A stretch of DNA of 64,000 nt from Kiloniellaceae bacterium (GTDB lineage Bacteria; Pseudomonadota; Alphaproteobacteria; Kiloniellales; J153): the NCBI GenBank assembly GCA_021776175.1, contig JAJFGJ010000037.1:40309-104308 (forward strand), in the 5' to 3' direction. Positions 1-8,337 of this stretch are shown here, in pieces. Under the pieces are notes generated by a model, which was not told the origin of the DNA, did not search any database, and saw nothing but the letters and a program-made list of their open reading frames with translations. The position numbers were made by a program, and so were the translations under genes. Position 1 is the first letter of the stretch. Every line of letters begins with the position of its first letter.

Positions 1-252
1 GCCGAAGTGGCGGAAGCCATGGCATCCGGCGCCCTCGCGCGCTCACGGGCCGGGATCGCGGTTTCGGCCACCGGAATCGCGGGACCGGGCGGCGCCACCG
101 CGAGCAAGCCGCTAGGGCTGGTCTATCTGGGCTTGGCGCGAAGCGGCGCGGCGCCACTTCACCAACGTCACCTCTTGTCCGGCGATCGCGGCGCGATCCG
201 CTTGGCATCCGTGGCGGCGGCGTTAAACCTGCTCGCGGACGCCGCGCCTTGA
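1..252 (+). CDS. CinA C-terminal domain / nicotinamide-nucleotide amidase, 5' truncated by window
   Basis: This is the last 83 codons of a gene that begins before the window. The fragment has the CinA C-terminal (PncC) pattern: a short helix rich in Ala and Met, then VSATGIAGPGGA near residues 20-31 and a KPLGLVYLG strand. PncC deamidates nicotinamide mononucleotide to nicotinate mononucleotide in NAD salvage. Whether a full CinA with the N-terminal molybdopterin-binding-like domain or a stand-alone PncC lies upstream cannot be seen. Its TGA stop overlaps the TTG start of the next gene (TTGA). In related genomes a cinA-like gene commonly lies near the COQ10/lipA end of the pdh cluster. Confidence 0.85.
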   Translation, partial: AEVAEAMASGALARSRAGIAVSATGIAGPGGATASKPLGLVYLGLARSGAAPLHQRHLLSGDRGAIRLASVAAALNLLADAAP

Positions 253-995
253 CTCTTCCCCGGCCCGATTGGCGCGCGCGAATCACCATCTCCCGGCTTC
301 TGCTAGTCCTGATCGTCAATCTGGGCACGCTGCGCGTGGCGGGTTTGTTTTTCGGCGGCATAATCGGCGCCGCGCGCGGCGGGCGCGAGGACCTGGACGA
401 GACTCTGCTGCTGGCCATCACCCTGGCGGTTATTTTATTCCAAACCATCATCCTCCTGGCCAGCCTGCGCGCGCTCATTCTGCGCCCCTATGGGATATCC
501 TGGTCGGACCTGGGACTGGTGCCCAGTTCGCGGTTCTGGATTCGGCGCGCGGCATTCCTGGCCATGGGCCTGCTCCCGGCCGTTATCGCGATCAATACCG
601 TGCTCCCGAGGCTCCTCGATATCGCCTTCGAGAATCCGCAGGTTCAAGCACTCGCGCCCGCCGGTTTTAGCTGGCCGGCGCTGATAGCGATGACGGTCAT
701 GGGCGGTATCCTGGCGCCCATCGCCGAGGAGATCGCCTTCCGTGGTCTATTTTTTGGGTGGCTGCGCCAGTATATGGGATTTGGCCCGGCGGCACTTGTC
801 AGCGCGTCGGTCTTCGCGGTCCTGCACGGTGTCTTGCTTCTGATCCCCGCCCTGATCGTGGTCGGCCTGGCCCTGGCCTGGATCGCGGAACGCAGCGGCT
901 CGATCTTACCGGCGATCGTGACCCACGCCGCCTTCAACACCTTCATGATCGCGACCCTCTACGCCGCGCTCGCCGCCGCCGGTCATTCGTCCTGA
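249..995 (+). CDS. CPBP-family intramembrane metalloprotease
   Basis: A 248-residue multi-pass membrane protein of the CPBP (CAAX protease/bacteriocin-processing, Abi) family. The signature motifs are EEIAFRGLFFGWLRQ near residue 158 (paired Glu and Arg), VFAVLHG near residue 190 and VTHAAFN near residue 222; the Glu and His residues would form the metal site in the membrane. Around six hydrophobic segments are visible. The start is TTG and overlaps the stop of the preceding gene by four bases, so translation is probably coupled. The substrate is unknown. It converges on the COQ10-like gene with about 50 bp between the stops. Confidence 0.85.
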   Translation: MTLPRPDWRARITISRLLLVLIVNLGTLRVAGLFFGGIIGAARGGREDLDETLLLAITLAVILFQTIILLASLRALILRPYGISWSDLGLVPSSRFWIRRAAFLAMGLLPAVIAINTVLPRLLDIAFENPQVQALAPAGFSWPALIAMTVMGGILAPIAEEIAFRGLFFGWLRQYMGFGPAALVSASVFAVLHGVLLLIPALIVVGLALAWIAERSGSILPAIVTHAAFNTFMIATLYAALAAAGHSS

Positions 996-1047
996 AGCAG
1001 GATCGCGATACGCGGGCCGGTAATAATTTCGACGGCGCCGGGAATTA

Positions 1048-1494
1048 TCAGCGCCGGACAGGCGGTCCATAGAGCGTGCGGGCGCGGGTTTCGAAGGCGC
1101 CGACCATGCGGCGCACCGCTTCGCCGAACAAGACACCGACCGCCTTTTGCAGAAGCCGCGAGCGGAACTCGAAATCGACATAGAAATCGATCTCGCACCC
1201 CTCGGGACGATCCACGAATACCCAGTGATTATTGAGGTATTTGAACGGCCCCTCGGCATAGGCCACATCGATGCGGTTTTGCTCCGGGTTGAGGGTGACG
1301 CGGGTGGTGAAGCGCTCCCGGAACATCTTAAAGCCGATCACCATGTCGGAGAGGATTTCATTGCCCTCGTGCTTGCGAACGCGCGTCGCCAGGCACCAGG
1401 GCAAAAATTCCGGATAACACTCGATATCGGCAACCATGTCGTAAAGTTGCTTTGGCGTATAGGGCAGAATGCGTTTTTCCGCGTGGGTAGGCAC
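1048..1494 (-). CDS. COQ10-like ubiquinone-binding protein (SRPBCC/START fold, RatA-related)
   Basis: A 148-residue protein of the polyketide cyclase/START superfamily. It starts MPTHAEKRILPYTPKQLYDM and contains YPEFLPWCLATRVR near residue 28 and YLNNHWVF near residue 85, typical of the COQ10/RatA family. Mitochondrial Coq10 binds ubiquinone and supports respiration; the E. coli relative RatA was reported to inhibit 70S assembly. In alphaproteobacteria this gene follows lipA, as here, 20 bp downstream, which favours a respiratory lipid-binding role. No partner antitoxin is next to it, so I do not call it a toxin-antitoxin system. Confidence 0.85.
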   Translation of the reverse strand: MPTHAEKRILPYTPKQLYDMVADIECYPEFLPWCLATRVRKHEGNEILSDMVIGFKMFRERFTTRVTLNPEQNRIDVAYAEGPFKYLNNHWVFVDRPEGCEIDFYVDFEFRSRLLQKAVGVLFGEAVRRMVGAFETRARTLYGPPVRR

Positions 1495-1514
1495 GATACT
1501 CAGTCCGCCCAGAC

Positions 1515-2468
1515 TTAGGTGCCCGCCGCCAGCTTGGCTTCGCGGGCGGCGCGCAACCGCGCGAAGTCCTCGCCGGCATGATAGGACGAGCGGGTCAGCG
1601 GCGTGGCCGAGACCATGAGAAAACCCTTCGCGTAGGCCAGGGATTCGATACGTTTGAATTCCTCCGGCGTGACGAAGCGCGCGATGGCGTGGTGCTTGGG
1701 GGTCGGTTGCAGGTACTGTCCGACAGTCAGAAAATCGACATCGGCGGACCGCAGATCCTCCATGACCTGAAGAACCTCCTCCTCGCTTTCGCCCAGGCCG
1801 ACCATGATGCCGGATTTGGTGAACAGGGCCGGGTCCAATTCCTTGACCCGCTGCAGCAGGCGCAGCGAATTAAAATAGCGCGCGCCCGGGCGGACGCTGG
1901 CATAGAGACGCGGCACGGTCTCCAGGTTGTGATTGAAGACGTCCGGCTTGGCGGACACCACGAGGTCCTCGGCGCCATCCTTGCGCAGGAAATCGGGGGT
2001 CAGAACCTCGATAGTCGTTGCCGGCGCCGCCTCCCGTATGGCCCCGATCACCGCCGCGAAATGCCCGGCGCCGCCATCGTCCAGATCGTCCCGGTCAACC
2101 GAGGTGATGACCACATGCTCCAGCCCCAGCTTGGACACGGCGTTTGCGACATTCGTCGGCTCAAAGGAATCGAGCGCTCCGGGCTTGCCGGTCGCGACGT
2201 TGCAAAAGGCGCAGGCCCGCGTGCAAACCTCGCCCATGATCATCATGGTCGCATGGCGCTTGGCCCAGCACTCGCCGATATTGGGACAAGCCGCCTCCTC
2301 GCACACGGTGCTAAGGTTGTGCGTGCGCATGATTTTGCGGGTTTCGTGATAGACCGGCGAAGTAGGCGCCTTGACCCGGATCCAGGCCGGTTTTCGCTGG
2401 ATCGGATTATCCGGTTTGCGTGCCTTTTCCGGGTGGCGTAGGCGGATCGTCTCGACCGGAGCACTCAT
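1515..2468 (-). CDS. lipA: lipoyl synthase
   Basis: Radical-SAM enzyme of 317 residues that inserts two sulfurs into protein-bound octanoyl groups to make lipoate. Both iron-sulfur sites are complete: the auxiliary cluster motif C56-x4-C61-x5-C67 and the radical SAM motif C82-x3-C86-x2-C89 in [10 protein letters not shown]. The C-terminal RSSYHAGE segment carries the Ser that ligates the auxiliary cluster in characterised enzymes. It lies 30 bp downstream of lpdA on the same strand, so it is likely expressed with the pyruvate dehydrogenase genes whose E2 and E1-beta lipoyl domains it modifies. Length is normal. Confidence 0.97.
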   Translation of the reverse strand: MSAPVETIRLRHPEKARKPDNPIQRKPAWIRVKAPTSPVYHETRKIMRTHNLSTVCEEAACPNIGECWAKRHATMMIMGEVCTRACAFCNVATGKPGALDSFEPTNVANAVSKLGLEHVVITSVDRDDLDDGGAGHFAAVIGAIREAAPATTIEVLTPDFLRKDGAEDLVVSAKPDVFNHNLETVPRLYASVRPGARYFNSLRLLQRVKELDPALFTKSGIMVGLGESEEEVLQVMEDLRSADVDFLTVGQYLQPTPKHHAIARFVTPEEFKRIESLAYAKGFLMVSATPLTRSSYHAGEDFARLRAAREAKLAAGT

Positions 2469-2498
2469 CGTACTGAAGATTCCTACAATTTCCGTCGT

Positions 2499-3911
2499 CT
2501 AGAAATGGATAACCCGTCCGTAAGCGTCGAGCACGCTTTCATGCATCATCTCGCTTAGAGTCGGGTGCGGGAAAACCGTGTGCATGAGGTCGGTCTCGGT
2601 CGTCTCTAGCTGCATGGCGACGGCATATCCCTGGATGAGTTCAGTCACCTCCGTCCCGACCATGTGCGCGCCCAGAAGCTCGCCGGTCTTGGCGTCGAAG
2701 ACGGTTTTGATCATGCCTTGATCTTCGCCCAGGGCTATGGCCTTGCCGTTACCCATGAAGGGGAAGCGCCCGACCTTGATCTTGCGGCCCCCCTCTTTCG
2801 CCTTGGCTTCGGAAAGCCCGATGCTGGCGATCTGCGGATGGCAGTAGGTGCAGCCGGGAATACGACGAACGTCGAGCGGGTGAACGTCTTTTTGCCCGGC
2901 TAACTTCTCGACACAGATCACGCCCTCGTGGCTGGCCTTGTGGGCCAGCCAGGGCGGCCCGGTCAGATCGCCGATGGCATAGACATTGGGCTCGCCGGTC
3001 GCCATCCATTTGTCCGTGACCACATGAGTACGCTCGACCTTGATCTTGGTGCCCTCCAGGCCCAGGTCCTCGACATTGCCAACGATACCGACGGCGGAAA
3101 TCACACGATCGACGGTGATTTCGCTAGACTTGCCGTCCTTCTCGATGGTCGCGGTGACGTTATCCTTGCCCTTCTTCAAACTCTTGACCGTGGCCCCGGT
3201 CAGAATCTTCATGCCCTGCTTCTCGAAAGCCTTATGGGCGAAGGCGGAAATTTCCTCGTCCTCCACGGGCAGGACGCGCGGCAAGACCTCGACCACCGTC
3301 ACCTCGGCGCCCAGGGTGCGGTAAAAGCTCGCGAACTCGATCCCAATCGCGCCCGAGCCGATCACCAGCAGGGATTTCGGCATGGCCGCCGGCGTCATGG
3401 CCTCCTTATAGGTCCAAACCAGCTTGCCGTCGGCCTCGAGGCCCGGCAACTGACGCGCCCGCGCACCGGTGGCCAAGATCACGTTCGCACCGGTCAGGTC
3501 GGCGACGCCTTTGCCGTCTTTCGATACCTCGACTTTGCGCGCCGCGCCTTGCACGCCGTTGAGCTTGCCCTGACCGTCGAAGACCGTGACCTTGTTTTTC
3601 TTCATGAGATGCGCGACCCCGCCATTCAGGCGCCTGGCCACGGCGCGCGAGCGCTTGACGACCTTGGCCAGATCGTATCCGACCTCCTTCGCGCTCAGGC
3701 CGTAGTCGCCGGCATGGGTCATGTAGTGATAAATCTCGGAGGTACGCAGCAGCGCCTTGGTCGGAATGCAGCCCCAGTTGAGGCAGATACCGCCCAGGTG
3801 TTCGCGCTCGACCAGGGCGACCTTGCCGCCCAGTTGCGCGGCGCGGATCGCGGTGACATAGCCGCCCGGCCCGCCGCCGATCACGATGAGGTCGAAATTG
3901 GTATCGGCCAT
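2499..3911 (-). CDS. lpdA: dihydrolipoamide dehydrogenase (E3)
   Basis: A 470-residue flavoprotein that reoxidises dihydrolipoamide and reduces NAD+. Visible features are the FAD-binding GGGPGG at residues 12-17, the redox disulfide C43/C48 in GGICLNWGCIPTKALL, a second nucleotide-binding motif GSGAIGIEFASFY near residue 185, and the C-terminal catalytic HPTLSE. It follows pdhC by 29 bp and is followed by lipA, so it is the E3 of this pyruvate dehydrogenase cluster; it may also serve 2-oxoglutarate dehydrogenase. A GGGAG tract precedes the ATG at a slightly long distance. Confidence 0.97.
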   Translation of the reverse strand: MADTNFDLIVIGGGPGGYVTAIRAAQLGGKVALVEREHLGGICLNWGCIPTKALLRTSEIYHYMTHAGDYGLSAKEVGYDLAKVVKRSRAVARRLNGGVAHLMKKNKVTVFDGQGKLNGVQGAARKVEVSKDGKGVADLTGANVILATGARARQLPGLEADGKLVWTYKEAMTPAAMPKSLLVIGSGAIGIEFASFYRTLGAEVTVVEVLPRVLPVEDEEISAFAHKAFEKQGMKILTGATVKSLKKGKDNVTATIEKDGKSSEITVDRVISAVGIVGNVEDLGLEGTKIKVERTHVVTDKWMATGEPNVYAIGDLTGPPWLAHKASHEGVICVEKLAGQKDVHPLDVRRIPGCTYCHPQIASIGLSEAKAKEGGRKIKVGRFPFMGNGKAIALGEDQGMIKTVFDAKTGELLGAHMVGTEVTELIQGYAVAMQLETTETDLMHTVFPHPTLSEMMHESVLDAYGRVIHF

Positions 3912-3940
3912 GAGGGCTCCCTTCTATCCCTGGCGAAAAC

Positions 3941-5239
3941 CTACAGCAGCATCGCCGCCGGGTATTCGATCAACTTTTTGAAGGCGGCCAGGAACTGCGC
4001 GCCGATGGCGCCGTCGACCACGCGGTGATCGACCGAGAGGGTGCAGGACATGACGGTCGCGGCCGCGACGGCGCCGTCCTTGATGACCGCCCGCTGTTCG
4101 CCGGCGCCGACCGCCAAGATGGCGCCTTGCGGCGGATTGACGATGGCCGCGAAGTCCTTGACCCCGAACATGCCCAGGTTGGAGACCGAAAAGGTGCCGC
4201 CCTGGAATTCCTCCGGCTTCAGCTTGCCGTCGCGCGCGCGGACCGCCAGATCCTTCATCTCGCTGGAGATTCCCGAAAGGCCCTTTGTTTCCGCCGCCTT
4301 GATAATCGGCGTGATCAATCCATTCGGGGTCGCCACCGCGACCGACACGTCGGCATGCTCGTACAAAAGGATACCGCTGTCGTCGTAGGACGCGTTGGCC
4401 GCCGGCACTTGCTTGAGGGCCAGGGCGGAAGCGCGGATGACGAAATCGTTGACCGAAATCTTGATGCCCTCGAAGCGGCCGTTCAATTCCTTGCGCACGC
4501 GCAAAAGCTCGTCGATCTGGCAATCAACGGTCAGGTAGAAATGCGGGACTGTCTGCTTGGCCTCGCTCAAACGCCGGGCGATCACTTCCCGCATCTTACT
4601 GAGCGGTTCCTGGGTGTAGGCCATGCCCAGCATGTCGGCCAATTGCTTGGCCCCGGGACCGGCCGCGGCCGCGACAGGCGCGGCGGCTTGCGCCGGTGCC
4701 AGTGCGGGCACGGCACGTGGCACGCCACCAGCCAAGGCGGCCTCGATATCCTGCTTGACGATGCGGCCGTTGGGACCGCTGCCCTTAAGCGCCGATAGAT
4801 CGAGCCCCGCCTGCTTCGCCATGCGCTTGGCCAAGGGGCTGGCGACAACACGTCCGCCAGGAGCGGACACAGGTGCGGCAGTGGGCGCGGGAGATGCGGC
4901 GGCTGGAGCCGGAGACGCGGATGCCTCGGGCGCTTTAGGCGCCTCGGGCGCCGGCGCGGCGGGCGGCGGTGCGGCGGAGATAGCCGAAGCGTCCTCTCCC
5001 TCCTCCAGCAGTATCGCGATAGGCGCGTTCACGGGCACGTTGTCGGTGCCCTCGGCGATCAGGATTTTACCGAGCTTTCCTTCCTCGACCGCCTCGACTT
5101 CCATGGTCGCCTTATCGGTCTCGATTTCCGCCAACACATCGCCGGAAGCGACTTCGTCGCCTTCCTTGGCATGCCATTTGAGCAGTTTGCCCTCGGTCAT
5201 GGTTGGCGACAGAGCGGGCATCAGGATGTTGACGGTCAT
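3941..5239 (-). CDS. pdhC: pyruvate dehydrogenase complex E2, dihydrolipoamide acetyltransferase
   Basis: A 432-residue E2 with one N-terminal lipoyl domain (residues 1-80, lipoyl Lys at 43 in [11 protein letters not shown]), an Ala/Pro-rich flexible linker to about residue 130, a peripheral subunit-binding domain (about 133-168, with LKGSGPNGRIVKQDIEAAL), a second Ala/Pro linker, and the catalytic acetyltransferase domain ending with SVDHRVVDGA, which holds the active-site His and Asp. GGGGAG precedes the ATG by nine bases. The gene lies 24 bp after pdhB. Its lipoyl domain is nearly the same as that fused to pdhB. Confidence 0.97.
   Translation of the reverse strand: MTVNILMPALSPTMTEGKLLKWHAKEGDEVASGDVLAEIETDKATMEVEAVEEGKLGKILIAEGTDNVPVNAPIAILLEEGEDASAISAAPPPAAPAPEAPKAPEASASPAPAAASPAPTAAPVSAPGGRVVASPLAKRMAKQAGLDLSALKGSGPNGRIVKQDIEAALAGGVPRAVPALAPAQAAAPVAAAAGPGAKQLADMLGMAYTQEPLSKMREVIARRLSEAKQTVPHFYLTVDCQIDELLRVRKELNGRFEGIKISVNDFVIRASALALKQVPAANASYDDSGILLYEHADVSVAVATPNGLITPIIKAAETKGLSGISSEMKDLAVRARDGKLKPEEFQGGTFSVSNLGMFGVKDFAAIVNPPQGAILAVGAGEQRAVIKDGAVAAATVMSCTLSVDHRVVDGAIGAQFLAAFKKLIEYPAAMLL
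5000..5239 (-). repeat. lipoyl-domain coding repeat, copy 1 (in pdhC)
   Basis: The first 80 codons of pdhC form a direct repeat with the first 80 codons of pdhB (6386-6625). The encoded domains differ at only about a dozen positions, and the DNA shares uninterrupted blocks of about 20 bases. This is a domain-level duplication and not a mobile element. Confidence 0.8.
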
Positions 5240-5263
5240 GTTCGGTACTCCCCTTCGACCCGC

Positions 5264-6625
5264 TTATTTGGCGTAACAAACCTGTTTCGCCGCGTCCGCT
5301 ATATCCGTGGCCTGCGGCAACGCGAGTTTTTCTAGATTGGCCGCATAAGGCATGGGCACGTCGACCCCGCACACCCGTTTGACCGGCGCATCCAGCCAAT
5401 CGAAGGCATGTTCCATCATCAGGGCGGCGATCTCCGCCCCGATACCGGCCGACGGCCAGCCTTCCTCGGTGGAAACCAGGCGGTTGGTCTTCTTGACCGA
5501 GTCAACGACAGTGGCGGTGTCGAGCGGCCTGAGGCTGCGCAGATCGATCACTTCGGCATCGATACCCTCAGCGGCCAGGGCCTCCGCCGCCTCAAGGGCC
5601 TTGCCGACCATGATCGAGAAAGCGGTGATGGTCACGTCCTTGCCTTGGCGCACGATCTTGGCCTTACCGATGGGCACCGTCCAATCGTCGGACTCGGGCA
5701 CATCGAAGCTTTGCCCGTACATAACTTCGTTCTCGAGGAAGACGATGGGATTTGGATCGCGGATCGCCGATTTCAGCAGGCCCTTGGCATCGGCCGCCGA
5801 CCAGGGCGCCACGACTTTCAAACCCGGCAAGTGCATGTACCAACTCGCGTAACACTGGGAATGCTGCGCCGCGACCCGGGCCGCGGCCCCGTTCGGTCCC
5901 CGGAAAACAATCGGGCTGCTGACCTGGCCGCCGGACATATAGCGGGTCTTGGCGGCAGAGTTGACGATATGGTCAACCGCCTGCATGGCGAAGTTGAAGG
6001 TCATGAATTCGATGATCGGTTTCAAACCGTAGAAAGCCGCGCCCACACCGACACCGGCGAAGCCATGTTCGGTGATCGGGGTATCGATCACGCGCTTGGC
6101 GCTGAATTCGTCCAGCAAACCTTGGCTGATCTTATAGGCGCCCTGGTACTCGGCGACCTCCTCGCCCATCAAGAAAACATCCGGGTCCCGGCGCATTTCC
6201 TCGGCCATGGCGTCGCGCAAGGCATCGCGCACCGTCATCTTGACGGTCGGGCCGTCCCACTCGGTTTCGGCGGCGACCGGCACTGTTTCTGCGGCGACCG
6301 GCGCGGCTTCGGCGGCGGGGGCGGCTGGGGACGCCGTGGGCGCGGGCGCGGCGGGCGCCGCCGCCAGAGCCGAAGAGTCCTCGCCCTCTTCCAGCATCAA
6401 TGCAATGGGCGTGTTCACGGGCACGTTGTCGGTGCCCTCGGCGATCAGGATCTTGCCAAGTTTACCTTCCTCGACCGCCTCGACCTCCATGGTCGCCTTA
6501 TCGGTTTCGATCTCGGCCAGAACATCGCCGGAAGAAACGTCATCGCCCTCCTTCGCGTGCCACTTGACGAGCTTGCCCTCGGTCATGGTCGGCGACAGCG
6601 CCGGCATCAATATTTCAATCGGCAT
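5264..6625 (-). CDS. pdhB: pyruvate dehydrogenase E1 component subunit beta with N-terminal lipoyl domain
   Basis: A 453-residue fusion: an N-terminal lipoyl domain (residues 1-80, lipoyl Lys 43), an Ala/Pro linker, then the transketolase-like E1-beta core starting near residue 125 with [17 protein letters not shown], and the C-terminal swivel domain. E1-beta pairs with PdhA to bind thiamine diphosphate and decarboxylate pyruvate. The lipoyl extension is a known trait of alphaproteobacterial PdhB. I chose the ATG at 6625 because CGGAGGGG lies just upstream and the lipoyl fold begins there; an in-frame ATG at 6646 adds seven residues without support. Confidence 0.96.
   Translation of the reverse strand: MPIEILMPALSPTMTEGKLVKWHAKEGDDVSSGDVLAEIETDKATMEVEAVEEGKLGKILIAEGTDNVPVNTPIALMLEEGEDSSALAAAPAAPAPTASPAAPAAEAAPVAAETVPVAAETEWDGPTVKMTVRDALRDAMAEEMRRDPDVFLMGEEVAEYQGAYKISQGLLDEFSAKRVIDTPITEHGFAGVGVGAAFYGLKPIIEFMTFNFAMQAVDHIVNSAAKTRYMSGGQVSSPIVFRGPNGAAARVAAQHSQCYASWYMHLPGLKVVAPWSAADAKGLLKSAIRDPNPIVFLENEVMYGQSFDVPESDDWTVPIGKAKIVRQGKDVTITAFSIMVGKALEAAEALAAEGIDAEVIDLRSLRPLDTATVVDSVKKTNRLVSTEEGWPSAGIGAEIAALMMEHAFDWLDAPVKRVCGVDVPMPYAANLEKLALPQATDIADAAKQVCYAK
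6386..6625 (-). repeat. lipoyl-domain coding repeat, copy 2 (in pdhB)
   Basis: Partner of the repeat at 5000-5239. The copies share the same reading frame and start point. Differences are mostly at third codon positions, together with a few conservative replacements such as Leu/Val at residue 20 and Glu/Asp at 29. Confidence 0.8.
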
Positions 6626-6694
6626 GGGGCCCCTCCGAGAGGACAAACAAAGTGTGAGAGTTTGCTGGGGCGTTGAATCCGCCCGGCACGCGGC

Positions 6695-7732
6695 TCAAGC
6701 GTAAACGTCCGTGTAAAGCTCCGAGGCTTCGGGCTCGGGGCTATTCTGGGCGAACTCGGCCGCCTCGGTGACGACGGCCTTCACCTCCCGGTCGATCTCC
6801 TTAAGCTTGGTTTCCTCGATCCCGATCTCATCCAATAGGACGCCGCGAAGACGCTCAATCGGATCGCGCTCCTGACGGACCTTCTGGACTTCTTCCTTGG
6901 TGCGGTACTTGGCCGGATCCGACATGGAGTGGCCGCGGTAGCGGTAGGTGTGCATCTCCAGAATGTAGGGCCCCTTGCCGGCGCGCGCGTGGGCCACGGC
7001 CTTGGCCCCGGCGGCCTTGACCGCCACCACGTCCATGCCGTCAACCTGCTCGCCGAGGATGCCGTAAGCCTGTCCGCGTTGGTAGAGGTCGGTGCGGGCC
7101 GAACCGCGCTCGATGCTGGTGCCCATGGCGTACTTGTTATTCTCGATCACGTAGATGACCGGCAAGCTCCACAACGCCGCCATGTTGAAGGATTCGTAGA
7201 CTTGGCCCTGATTGATCGCGCCGTCGCCCAGGTAGGTCAGACAGACGGAGTCCTCATCCTTGTACTTATGCGCGAAGGCGATGCCGGTCCCGACCGGGAC
7301 CTGGGCGCCGACGATGCCGTGCCCGCCATAGAAACCCTTGTCATGGCTGAACATGTGCATGGAGCCGCCCTTACCCTTGGAGTAGCCGCCGCGGCGGCCG
7401 GTAAGTTCCGCCATGACGCCCTTCGCCTCCATGCCGCGTGCCAGCATATGGCCATGGTCGCGGTAGGAGGTGAGCACGGTATCGCGCTCCGTGACCGCCG
7501 CCTGCATGCCGATCACGACCGCTTCCTGGCCGATATAGAGATGGCAAAATCCGCCGATCAGGCCCATGCCATACATCTGGCCGGCCTTTTCCTCGAAACG
7601 GCGGATGGCGAGCATGCCGCGATAGTAGGTTAGGAGATCTTCGGGACTAGCGCCGTTTCCCGGCGCCGCGCGCCGCGCAGGGGCCTTTTTCGCCCCCTTC
7701 GATGGTGACGCTTTGCTTGGCTTTTTCGGCAT
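6695..7732 (-). CDS. pdhA: pyruvate dehydrogenase E1 component subunit alpha
   Basis: A 345-residue E1-alpha. The thiamine diphosphate/Mg motif is GDGAINQGQVYESFNMAAL, closed by VIENNKYAMGTS. The phosphorylation-loop region of eukaryotic homologues corresponds to YRYRGHSMSDPAKYRTKEE. The N-terminus has a basic Lys/Ala/Pro tail before the fold begins at about residue 30. The ATG at 7732 is preceded by a GGGGGG tract at good distance; a longer frame to 7807 runs into AT-rich DNA and is unlikely to be translated. It is the first gene of the pdhA-pdhB-pdhC-lpdA-lipA run. Confidence 0.96.
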   Translation of the reverse strand: MPKKPSKASPSKGAKKAPARRAAPGNGASPEDLLTYYRGMLAIRRFEEKAGQMYGMGLIGGFCHLYIGQEAVVIGMQAAVTERDTVLTSYRDHGHMLARGMEAKGVMAELTGRRGGYSKGKGGSMHMFSHDKGFYGGHGIVGAQVPVGTGIAFAHKYKDEDSVCLTYLGDGAINQGQVYESFNMAALWSLPVIYVIENNKYAMGTSIERGSARTDLYQRGQAYGILGEQVDGMDVVAVKAAGAKAVAHARAGKGPYILEMHTYRYRGHSMSDPAKYRTKEEVQKVRQERDPIERLRGVLLDEIGIEETKLKEIDREVKAVVTEAAEFAQNSPEPEASELYTDVYA

Positions 7733-7807
7733 GCCGCCCCCCGTATTCGGGCCGAAAGAAGATTCCGGCCAATGTAATCGTTCTGAGGGAGAATAAGGCG
7801 CCCTCAA

Positions 7808-7876
7808 ATATTTCGCAATATATAATAACTTATTGAAAAATAACTAAAAATAGTGAATTACTATAATATCAGTTAA
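7808..7876 (-). promoter_or_regulatory. very AT-rich intergenic tract upstream of pdhA
   Basis: About 70 bases that are overwhelmingly A and T, including TATATAATAA-like runs and TTAATTAA, inside DNA that is otherwise strongly GC-rich. It lies between ftsB and pdhA and most likely holds the pdh operon promoter, an A/T-rich upstream element, or sites for nucleoid proteins. Several TATAAT-like hexamers are present on both strands, so I cannot pick a single -10 box. No convincing stem-loop terminator for ftsB is seen. Confidence 0.5.
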
Positions 7877-8200
7877 TTAACGGTCGGGCGTTTCCCGCAA
7901 GATCGTATATTCATCCTCCAGACCATAATTGAGCAGCATGCGGGCGCGCTCCCCCAGCAAGTCCGTGTCCAAGCCATCTAGACGCAAAAGATTCACGTCG
8001 CGCTCCAGAAGGGTCCGTTCGGCAAGAAGGCGCGCCTCGGTCGCGCGCGCTTGCGCCAAGTCCTTCTCGACCCGCAGCAAAGCGAGATACCCCCGCTCGC
8101 CCTGAATTGAGTGGTACGCGAAATAACCCATCACGCAGACAGCGAGAACGGGCGGCAGGATTTGACGGGCCTTGGCCCGAATTTCACGCAGCAAAGCCAT
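7877..8200 (-). CDS. ftsB: septum formation initiator, FtsB/DivIC family
   Basis: A 107-residue bitopic membrane protein. A short basic N-terminus is followed by one membrane segment (about residues 14-30, ILPPVLAVCVMGYFAYHSI), then a coiled-coil region rich in Leu, Glu and Arg (about 35-80) and a conserved ARMLLNYGLEDEYTI tail. FtsB links FtsL and FtsQ in the divisome. In alphaproteobacteria ftsB normally lies between eno and pdhA. Here it is next to pdhA but separated from eno by about 3.3 kb of accessory genes. Confidence 0.9.
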   Translation of the reverse strand: MALLREIRAKARQILPPVLAVCVMGYFAYHSIQGERGYLALLRVEKDLAQARATEARLLAERTLLERDVNLLRLDGLDTDLLGERARMLLNYGLEDEYTILRETPDR

Positions 8201-8337
8201 GACCCACAGCGAATCACAGACCGATTCGCCGGGTCAACCGAAAAGAAACGAAGATTGCGAAAGGAAACCGCCAAAGACCTCGGCGCCCGGCCGCGACGAT
8301 TGGCGGGAAGGCGCGGCGATCCACGCTGAAACAACCC

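Noticed and set aside
1023..1048. ATAATT/AATTAT inverted repeat as a terminator between CPBP and COQ10-like genes
   Set aside because: The stem is short and AT-rich with an unpaired GC middle, and it overlaps the stop of the COQ10-like gene.
1048..1494. RatA toxin of a RatAB toxin-antitoxin pair
   Set aside because: No RatB partner is adjacent, and the position after lipA fits a COQ10-like respiratory protein.
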